A stretch of 64,000 nt of DNA from Yersinia entomophaga (GTDB lineage: Bacteria > Pseudomonadota > Gammaproteobacteria > Enterobacterales > Enterobacteriaceae), in assembly GCF_001656035.1 (NCBI RefSeq), contig NZ_CP010029.1, forward strand, positions 234,410 to 298,409. The letters are read 5' to 3'. The notes below the pieces were generated by a model. It made no database searches and was not told the DNA's origin. It worked only from the letters and a program-made list of their open reading frames with translations. A program made the position numbers and the translations under genes. Positions 57,766 to 64,000 of this stretch are shown piece after piece. Numbering within the stretch: the stretch's first letter is position 1; each line of letters opens with the position of its first letter.

Positions 57766-58155
57766 GTGGGCAAAACCGTGAAAAAACAAAGACCTGTTAA
57801 CTTGGATCTGCAAACCATCCGATTTCCTGTTACTGCGATAGCGTCCATCTTACATCGAGTCTCTGGCGTCATTACCTTCGTTGCTGTGGGTATCCTCCTC
57901 TGGCTACTGGGTCTGTCTCTCTCGTCCTACGAGGGATTCCTGCAGGCCTCCGCCATCATGAATAGCTTTATTGTTAAATTCATCTTCTGGGGAATTCTCA
58001 CTGCGCTGGCCTATCACATTGTCGTGGGCATCCGCCACGTATTAATGGATTTTGGCTATCTCGAAGAAAGTTTAGCGGCGGGTACCCGTTCTGCCCAAGT
58101 GGCGATGGGCATCACCCTGGTGCTGTCAGTTCTGGCTGGAGTCCTGGTATGGTAA
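57766..58155 (+). CDS. sdhC: Succinate dehydrogenase cytochrome b556 subunit
   Basis: Membrane anchor of succinate dehydrogenase (complex II), 129 residues with three spans. The haem b ligand His is in [16 protein letters not shown], and the quinone-site Ser/Arg are in [28 protein letters not shown] matches E. coli SdhC from residue 5. No ATG fits: GTG 57766 gives the exact family length, but a strong AGGAAGG is 17 bases upstream, unusually far; GTG 57778 is the alternative. The end overlaps sdhD by seven bases. Confidence 0.95.
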   Translation: MGKTVKKQRPVNLDLQTIRFPVTAIASILHRVSGVITFVAVGILLWLLGLSLSSYEGFLQASAIMNSFIVKFIFWGILTALAYHIVVGIRHVLMDFGYLEESLAAGTRSAQVAMGITLVLSVLAGVLVW

Positions 58156-58496
58156 GCAATGCTTCTGCGTTAGGGCGTAATGGTGTACACGACTGGCTGC
58201 TTCTGCGCGCGTCTGCGATCGTCATTACCCTATATGTACTCTACATCCTGGGCTTTGTTGCCATTGCCCCGGACATCACCTACGAAATCTGGCGTGGCTT
58301 CTTCGCCTCTTCCATCACCAAAGTCTTTACCTTGCTGACGCTGCTGTCGATTCTTGCTCACGCGTGGATCGGGCTGTGGCAGGTATTAACGGACTATATA
58401 AAGCCATTAGCGTTGCGTCTGGTCTTACAGCTGGTCGTGGTGATTACGTTATTGGTTTACTTACTGTACGGAACTATTGTGGTGTGGGGAGCTTAA
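58149..58496 (+). CDS. sdhD: Succinate dehydrogenase membrane anchor subunit
   Basis: The second haem/quinone anchor, 115 residues with three spans. The axial haem His is in [18 protein letters not shown], and the quinone-site Asp/Tyr follow in DYIKP. It overlaps sdhC by seven bases and its TAA abuts the sdhA ATG, so all three are coupled. Confidence 0.97.
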   Translation: MVSNASALGRNGVHDWLLLRASAIVITLYVLYILGFVAIAPDITYEIWRGFFASSITKVFTLLTLLSILAHAWIGLWQVLTDYIKPLALRLVLQLVVVITLLVYLLYGTIVVWGA

Positions 58497-60263
58497 ATGA
58501 AACTGCCAGTCAGAGAGTTTGACGCTGTTGTTATTGGTGCAGGTGGCGCAGGTATGCGCGCAGCCTTGCAGATTTCTCAAATGGGGTTGTCTTGCGCCCT
58601 GATTTCCAAAGTTTTCCCAACCCGTTCTCATACGGTATCTGCGCAGGGCGGTATTACCGTTGCGCTGGGTAACACCCACGAAGATAACTGGGAATGGCAT
58701 ATGTACGACACGGTGAAAGGCTCCGATTATATCGGTGACCAGGACGCCATTGAATATATGTGTAAAACCGGCCCGGAAGCGGTGCTGGAACTCGAACACA
58801 TGGGGCTGCCGTTCTCTCGTCTGGAAGATGGCTCCATTTATCAGCGCCCGTTTGGTGGCCAATCACTGAACTTCGGCGGCGGTCAGGCGGCACGTACCGC
58901 TGCGGCGGCTGACCGTACCGGCCATGCGCTGTTGCACACCCTTTATCAACAAAACCTGAAAAACCATACCACTATCTTCTCCGAGTGGTATGCGCTGGAT
59001 TTGGTGAAGAATCAGGATGGCGCCTTTGTCGGCTGTACCGCAATCTGTATCGAAACCGGCGAAGTGGTTTATTTCAAAGCTCGCGCGACGGTATTGGCTA
59101 CCGGCGGAGCAGGGCGTATTTACCAGTCCACAACCAATGCTCACATTAATACCGGCGACGGCGTCGGCATGGCTCTGCGTGCCGGCGTTCCGGTGCAGGA
59201 CATGGAAATGTGGCAATTCCACCCTACGGGCATCGCGGGTGCTGGCGTACTGGTGACCGAAGGCTGTCGTGGTGAAGGCGGTTATCTGCTGAACAAACAC
59301 GGTGAACGCTTTATGGAACGCTATGCGCCAAACGCTAAAGATTTGGCCGGTCGCGACGTAGTAGCCCGTTCCATCATGATCGAAATTCGTGAAGGTCGTG
59401 GCTGTGACGGTCCTTGGGGCCCACACGCCAAGCTGAAACTGGATCATTTGGGTAAAGATGTTCTGGAGTCCCGTCTGCCGGGCATTCTGGAATTATCCCG
59501 CACCTTTGCTCACGTTGATCCGGTTAAAGAGCCGATTCCGGTTATTCCTACCTGCCACTATATGATGGGCGGTATTCCGACCAAAGTGACCGGTCAGGCG
59601 ATTACCGTGAATGAAAAAGGCGAAGACGTCGTGATTCCGGGTCTGTTTGCCGTCGGTGAGATTGCCTGCGTATCCGTCCATGGTGCAAACCGTCTGGGCG
59701 GCAACTCGCTGCTGGATCTGGTGGTATTTGGTCGAGCAGCCGGAATGCACTTGCAGGAATCCTTAATGGAGCAAGGGCCAAGCCGTGATGCCAGCGATTC
59801 GGATATTGAAGCCTCGTTGGATCGTATGAACCGTTGGAATAACACGCCAAGCGGTGAAGATCCGGTGGAAATCCGTAAAGCCTTACAATCTTGTATGCAG
59901 CATAACTTCTCGGTATTCCGTGAAGGTGATGCCATGGCAAAAGGGTTGGAAGAACTGAAAGTGATTCGTGAACGCCTGAAAAATGCGCGTCTGGACGACA
60001 CTTCCAGCGAATTTAACACCCAGCGTATCGAATGTCTGGAACTGGAAAACTTGATGGAAACAGCGTTTTCCACAGCGGTGTCCGCAAACTTCCGAACCGA
60101 AAGTCGCGGTGCTCATAGCCGTTTCGACTTCCCGGAGCGTGACGATGCGAACTGGCTGTGCCACTCGTTGTATCTACCGCAAACCGAGAGCATGACCCGC
60201 CGTGAGGTGAACATGCAGCCGAAGCTACGCGCGGCGTTCCCGCCGAAAGTGCGTTCTTACTAA
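58497..60263 (+). CDS. sdhA: Succinate dehydrogenase flavoprotein subunit
   Basis: Oxidises succinate to fumarate and passes electrons to SdhB. It is 588 residues, as in E. coli. The dinucleotide fold is [19 protein letters not shown], the covalent FAD His is in [11 protein letters not shown], and the active-site Arg/His lie in the capping region ([18 protein letters not shown]) and [12 protein letters not shown]. It starts directly at the end of sdhD; sdhB follows after 38 bases. Confidence 0.98.
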   Translation: MKLPVREFDAVVIGAGGAGMRAALQISQMGLSCALISKVFPTRSHTVSAQGGITVALGNTHEDNWEWHMYDTVKGSDYIGDQDAIEYMCKTGPEAVLELEHMGLPFSRLEDGSIYQRPFGGQSLNFGGGQAARTAAAADRTGHALLHTLYQQNLKNHTTIFSEWYALDLVKNQDGAFVGCTAICIETGEVVYFKARATVLATGGAGRIYQSTTNAHINTGDGVGMALRAGVPVQDMEMWQFHPTGIAGAGVLVTEGCRGEGGYLLNKHGERFMERYAPNAKDLAGRDVVARSIMIEIREGRGCDGPWGPHAKLKLDHLGKDVLESRLPGILELSRTFAHVDPVKEPIPVIPTCHYMMGGIPTKVTGQAITVNEKGEDVVIPGLFAVGEIACVSVHGANRLGGNSLLDLVVFGRAAGMHLQESLMEQGPSRDASDSDIEASLDRMNRWNNTPSGEDPVEIRKALQSCMQHNFSVFREGDAMAKGLEELKVIRERLKNARLDDTSSEFNTQRIECLELENLMETAFSTAVSANFRTESRGAHSRFDFPERDDANWLCHSLYLPQTESMTRREVNMQPKLRAAFPPKVRSY

Positions 60264-60301
60264 CGCGTTTGCCGAGTTAACCCGTTGCGGAGGAGTGAGT
60301 C

Positions 60302-61018
60302 ATGAAACTCGAATTTTCGATTTATCGTTATAACCCGGACGTTGATGATGCGCCGCATATGCAGGATTACAGCCTGGAAGCGGAAGAAGGCCGGGATATG
60401 ATGCTGCTGGATGCGCTAATTCAGCTGAAAGAACAAGATCCTACCCTGTCTTTCCGTCGCTCCTGTCGTGAGGGCGTGTGCGGCTCAGACGGATTGAACA
60501 TGAACGGTAAAAACGGCCTGGCCTGTATTACGCCGGTTTCGGCGTTAACCAATGGTCGTAAGAAGATTGTTATTCGCCCGTTGCCGGGTTTGCCTGTGGT
60601 GCGTGATTTAGTGGTCGATATGGGCCAGTTCTACACCCAATACGAAAAAATTAAGCCTTACCTGCTTAATGACGGCAAAAACCCACCGGCGCGTGAGCAT
60701 CTGCAATCTCCGGAAGAGAGGGCAAAACTGGATGGTCTGTACGAATGTATCCTGTGCGCCTGCTGCTCAACCTCTTGCCCGTCGTTCTGGTGGAACCCGG
60801 ATAAGTTCGTTGGACCTGCTGGTTTACTCGCTGCTTATCGCTTCCTGATCGACAGCCGTGATACTGAAACGCAGTCGCGTTTAGACGACCTTAACGATGC
60901 TTTCAGTGTCTTCCGTTGTCACAGTATTATGAATTGTGTGAGTGTTTGCCCAAAAGGCCTTAATCCTACTCGCGCAATAGGCCATATTAAGTCTATGTTG
61001 TTGCAACGAAGTGCATGA
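60302..61018 (+). CDS. sdhB: Succinate dehydrogenase iron-sulfur subunit
   Basis: Carries electrons from FAD to quinone, 238 residues. The plant-type [2Fe-2S] ligands are in SCREGVCGSDGLNMNG and GLACIT. The [4Fe-4S] ligands are in CILCACCSTSCPSFWW and the [3Fe-4S]/[4Fe-4S] C-terminal ligands in RCHSIMNCVSVCPKGLNP. GGAGGAG precedes the ATG. Last gene of sdhCDAB. Confidence 0.98.
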   Translation: MKLEFSIYRYNPDVDDAPHMQDYSLEAEEGRDMMLLDALIQLKEQDPTLSFRRSCREGVCGSDGLNMNGKNGLACITPVSALTNGRKKIVIRPLPGLPVVRDLVVDMGQFYTQYEKIKPYLLNDGKNPPAREHLQSPEERAKLDGLYECILCACCSTSCPSFWWNPDKFVGPAGLLAAYRFLIDSRDTETQSRLDDLNDAFSVFRCHSIMNCVSVCPKGLNPTRAIGHIKSMLLQRSA

Positions 61019-61031
61019 TGTGAGTTTATAA

Positions 61032-61055
61032 ACCCGGGGAATAATTTTCCCGGGT
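61032..61055 (+). terminator. Stem-loop after sdhB
   Basis: ACCCGGGGAA pairs with TTTCCCGGGT (one wobble) across TAAT. No T-run follows, so read-through into sucA is likely, as in E. coli, where sdh and suc are co-transcribed. A second hairpin (ACGTGC / GCACGT) lies at about 61143-61160. Confidence 0.5.
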
Positions 61056-61251
61056 GATAATAAAGGTAGGGAATCTCTAAAAGCCGACGCTGTTGTCTGT
61101 TTCTAGAGGTTCCTTGAAAGGGACCGATAAGGTCCATAGCAGAACGTGCATTGAGCACGTCGAGTGAACCGTTTTTACGGCAAACCGTTTACTTCACGGT
61201 ATATATGTTAACCACGGCGAAAACTGAAGCTTCAAAGCTTAAGGGATCATG

Positions 61252-64000
61252 ATGCAGAACGGCGCAATGAAGGCCTGGCTGGATTCCTCCTATCTGGCGG
61301 GCGCGAACCAGTCCTACATAGAGCAGCTCTATGAAGATTATTTGACAGATCCTGGTTCCGTTGATGATAGTTGGCGTTCGATTTTTCAACAACTACCTTC
61401 TACGGGTGTAAAACCTGATCAATTCCACTCTCAAACGCGTGAGTACTTCCGTCGACTAGCGAAAGATACCACCCGTTATAACTCCGCGATCAACGATCCT
61501 GATACTGATGCCAAGCAAGTTAAGGTGTTGCAGTTAATCAACGCCTTCCGCTTCCGCGGCCATCAGCATGCTAATCTCGATCCCCTCGGTTTATGGAAAC
61601 AGGAAGAGGTGCCAGATCTCGATCCTGCTTACCACAACCTGACTGAAGCAGACTTCCAGAACACCTTCAACGTGGGTTCTTTTGCCATCGGCAAGGAAAC
61701 CATGAAGTTGGCCGATCTGTATGCCGCACTGAAACAGACCTATTGCGGGTCTATCGGTGCCGAGTACATGCATATCACCAACACTGAAGAGAAACGCTGG
61801 ATTCAGCAACGTATCGAATCTGTCGTAGGGAAACCAACGTTCAGTGATGAAGAGAAACGTCGTTTCCTGAGCGAACTGACCGCTGCGGAAGGGTTGGAGC
61901 GTTATCTGGGAGCCAAATTCCCTGGTGCCAAACGATTCTCGCTGGAAGGCGGCGATTCGCTGGTGACCATGTTGAAAGAGATGATCCGTCACGCAGGTAA
62001 AAACGGGACTCGCGAAGTCGTACTGGGGATGGCGCACCGTGGCCGCCTGAACGTCCTGATTAACGTGCTGGGTAAAAAACCGGAAGATTTGTTCGATGAA
62101 TTTGCCGGTAAACATAAAGAACATCTGGGTACGGGTGACGTTAAATATCACCAGGGTTTCTCCTCCGATGTAGAAACTGAAGGCGGCCTGGTTCATCTGG
62201 CGCTGGCCTTTAACCCGTCTCATTTGGAAATCGTTAGCCCGGTTGTCATCGGTTCCGTTCGCGCCCGCCGCGATCGTCTGGATAAAGCTCGCAGCAATAT
62301 GGTTCTGCCAATCACCATTCATGGTGATGCGGCGATTACCGGTCAGGGCGTGGTTCAGGAAACTCTGAACATGTCGCAGGCTCGTGGTTATGAAGTTGGC
62401 GGCACCGTTCGCATCGTCATCAACAACCAGATTGGTTTCACTACTTCCAATCCGCAAGATGCCCGTTCGACGCAGTACTGTACCGATATCGCGAAAATGG
62501 TGCAGGCGCCGATTTTCCACGTCAATGCTGATGATCCGGAAGCCGTGGCGTTTGTAACCCGTCTGGCGTTGGATTTCCGTAACACCTTTAAACGTGACGT
62601 GATGATCGATCTGGTCTGCTATCGCCGCCACGGCCATAACGAAGCCGATGAGCCAAGCGCAACTCAGCCAGTGATGTATCAGAAGATCAAAAAACACCCG
62701 ACGCCGCGCAAAATCTATGCTGACAAGCTGACTGAGCAAAAAATTGCCAGCCTGGAAGATGCCACGGAAATGGTCAACCTGTATCGCGATGCGTTGGATC
62801 ACGGAGATTGCGTGGTTGAAGAATGGCGTCCGATGAACCTGCAATCCTTCACTTGGTCACCGTATCTGAACCACGAGTGGGATGAAGAATATCCGAGCAA
62901 AGTTGAGATGAAACGCCTGCAAGAGCTGGCGCGTCGTATCAGCCAGGCGCCGGACGCTATCGAAATGCAGTCTCGCGTAGCGAAAATCTACGGTGACCGC
63001 GCTGAAATGGCCGCAGGCAACAAACCGTTCGATTGGGGCGCTGCTGAAACTCTGGCCTACGCCACGCTGGTAGATGAAGGTATTCCGATTCGTCTTTCCG
63101 GTGAAGATGCGGGGCGCGGTACCTTCTTCCACCGTCACGCAGTGATTCATAACCAGAAAAACGGCTCGGTGTATGTGCCTTTGGCAAATATTCACAGCGG
63201 TCAGGGTGATTTCACCGTTTGGGATTCCGTTCTATCAGAAGAAGCGGTACTGGCCTTCGAATACGGTTACGCTACCGCAGAACCGCGTACCCTGACTATC
63301 TGGGAAGCGCAGTTCGGTGACTTTGCCAACGGTGCTCAGGTGGTTATCGATCAGTTCATCAGTTCCGGCGAGCAGAAATGGGGCCGTATGTGTGGTCTGG
63401 TTATGCTGTTGCCGCATGGTTACGAAGGTCAGGGTCCGGAGCACTCCTCCGCCCGTCTGGAACGCTATCTGCAACTGTGTGCCGAACAAAATATGCAGGT
63501 GTGCATTCCTTCTACGCCAGCTCAGGTTTACCACATGCTGCGCCGTCAGGCTCTGCGTGGGATGCGCCGTCCGCTGGTCGTCATGTCACCGAAATCCTTA
63601 CTGCGCCATCCGTTGGCTGTGTCTTCTCTGGATGAACTGGCTAACGGTACTTTCCTGCCGGCAATCGGTGAAATCGACGAATTGGATCCGAAAGCGGTGA
63701 AACGCGTAGTGATGTGCTCTGGCAAGGTCTACTACGATCTGCTGGAACAGCGTCGCAAGAACGATCAGAAAGATGTCGCTATTGTACGTATCGAGCAGCT
63801 TTATCCATTCCCGCATCAGGCAGTTCAAGCGGTTCTGGAACAGTATGCCCACGTTCATGACTTTGTCTGGTGTCAGGAAGAGCCTCTGAACCAGGGTGCC
63901 TGGTATTGCAGCCAACATAACTTCCGTGAAGTGATTCCTTTTGGTTCCTCTTTACGCTATGCCGGCCGTCCGGCCTCTGCCTCTCCGGCGGTAGGTTATA
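61252..64000 (+). CDS. sucA: 2-oxoglutarate dehydrogenase E1 component (3' end outside window)
   Basis: Decarboxylates 2-oxoglutarate with thiamine diphosphate in the TCA cycle. The visible 916 codons start MQNGAMKAWLDSSYLSG-like (here MQNGAMKAWLDSSYLAG) at the second of two adjacent ATGs, six bases after AGGG. The thiamine-binding motif runs from HGDAAITGQGVV to INNQIGFTTS. GMAHRGRLNVLINVLGK and GHNEADEPSATQP are also present. E. coli SucA is 933 residues, so only about the last 17-18 residues are cut off at the right edge. Confidence 0.97.
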   Translation, partial: MQNGAMKAWLDSSYLAGANQSYIEQLYEDYLTDPGSVDDSWRSIFQQLPSTGVKPDQFHSQTREYFRRLAKDTTRYNSAINDPDTDAKQVKVLQLINAFRFRGHQHANLDPLGLWKQEEVPDLDPAYHNLTEADFQNTFNVGSFAIGKETMKLADLYAALKQTYCGSIGAEYMHITNTEEKRWIQQRIESVVGKPTFSDEEKRRFLSELTAAEGLERYLGAKFPGAKRFSLEGGDSLVTMLKEMIRHAGKNGTREVVLGMAHRGRLNVLINVLGKKPEDLFDEFAGKHKEHLGTGDVKYHQGFSSDVETEGGLVHLALAFNPSHLEIVSPVVIGSVRARRDRLDKARSNMVLPITIHGDAAITGQGVVQETLNMSQARGYEVGGTVRIVINNQIGFTTSNPQDARSTQYCTDIAKMVQAPIFHVNADDPEAVAFVTRLALDFRNTFKRDVMIDLVCYRRHGHNEADEPSATQPVMYQKIKKHPTPRKIYADKLTEQKIASLEDATEMVNLYRDALDHGDCVVEEWRPMNLQSFTWSPYLNHEWDEEYPSKVEMKRLQELARRISQAPDAIEMQSRVAKIYGDRAEMAAGNKPFDWGAAETLAYATLVDEGIPIRLSGEDAGRGTFFHRHAVIHNQKNGSVYVPLANIHSGQGDFTVWDSVLSEEAVLAFEYGYATAEPRTLTIWEAQFGDFANGAQVVIDQFISSGEQKWGRMCGLVMLLPHGYEGQGPEHSSARLERYLQLCAEQNMQVCIPSTPAQVYHMLRRQALRGMRRPLVVMSPKSLLRHPLAVSSLDELANGTFLPAIGEIDELDPKAVKRVVMCSGKVYYDLLEQRRKNDQKDVAIVRIEQLYPFPHQAVQAVLEQYAHVHDFVWCQEEPLNQGAWYCSQHNFREVIPFGSSLRYAGRPASASPAVGY

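Noticed and set aside
61591..62844. A 417-codon minus-strand gene inside sucA
   Set aside because: It is an antisense shadow of the strongly conserved sucA coding sequence and shows no recognisable protein features.
1..64000. Insertion sequence, prophage or integron in the window
   Set aside because: No transposase, integrase, terminal inverted repeats or attachment sites were recognised. The tRNA cluster has no integrase beside it.

Overview
The window is a stretch of chromosome from a gamma-proteobacterium of the order Enterobacterales. Gene order follows the Escherichia coli 14-17 minute region, with blocks in the arrangement glt - lnt/ybe - miaB - ubiF - tRNA cluster - asnB - nag - glnS - chiP - fur - fldA - ybfEF - seqA - pgm - kdp - ybfA - ybgA - phrB - ybgI - pxp - nei - gltA - sdh - suc. 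Several features are not E. coli-like: a chiP-chiQ-chitobiase operon as in Serratia, a chemoreceptor between fldA and ybfE, a single-domain EamA protein, a periplasmic-type cAMP phosphodiesterase, and DUF969/DUF979/pcp genes after pxpBCA. Together they point to Yersiniaceae (Yersinia/Serratia relatives). This is inference from gene content and protein similarity recalled from memory; no search was run.

Layout. 1-2588 (minus): glutamate/aspartate ABC importer gltIJKL, with a candidate SroC-type sRNA between gltI and gltJ. 2988-9562 (minus): a flavin-binding oxidase-like protein, then lnt-corC-ybeY-ybeZ (envelope lipoprotein maturation, ribosome RNA processing) and miaB. 9762-10943 (plus): ubiF. 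11105-11701 (minus): six-tRNA operon Met-Leu-Gln-Gln-Met-Gln with a clear stringent-type promoter. 12028-13695: asnB. 14403-18470 (minus): nagBACD, divergent from nagE (plus), with NagC and CRP sites between. 21022-22689: glnS. 22782-23029: a 31-unit octanucleotide tandem array. 23578-28055 (plus): chiP-chiQ-chitobiase with two NagC palindromes and a ChiX pairing site. 28438-29775 (minus): fur and fldA. 30293-31945 (plus): chemoreceptor with a sigma-28 promoter. 32027-33389 (minus): ybfE, ybfF. 33605-35857 (plus): seqA, pgm. 35926-44378 (minus): EamA protein and kdpFABCDE. 44852-54866 (plus): ybfA, ybgA (DUF523-DUF1722), phrB, cAMP phosphodiesterase, ybgI, pxpBCA, DUF969, DUF979, pcp. 54935-55726: nei. 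55829-57112 (minus): gltA. 57766-64000 (plus): sdhCDAB and sucA, cut by the window end.

How it works together. The nag and chi blocks form one amino-sugar circuit: ChiP admits chitin oligosaccharides, the GH20 enzyme makes GlcNAc, NagE imports and phosphorylates it, NagA and NagB convert it to fructose-6-P, and NagC represses both blocks. The pxp block looks like a complete pyroglutamate route: Pcp releases 5-oxoproline from peptides, DUF969/DUF979 is a candidate permease, and PxpABC opens the ring to glutamate. gltA, sdh and suc are the TCA-cycle block.

Most of the window is conserved housekeeping DNA. The parts most worth a second look are the octanucleotide array beside chiP, the pyroglutamate module with its uncharacterised membrane pair, the desulfidase-like DUF523-DUF1722 fusion beside photolyase, and the periplasmic cAMP phosphodiesterase.
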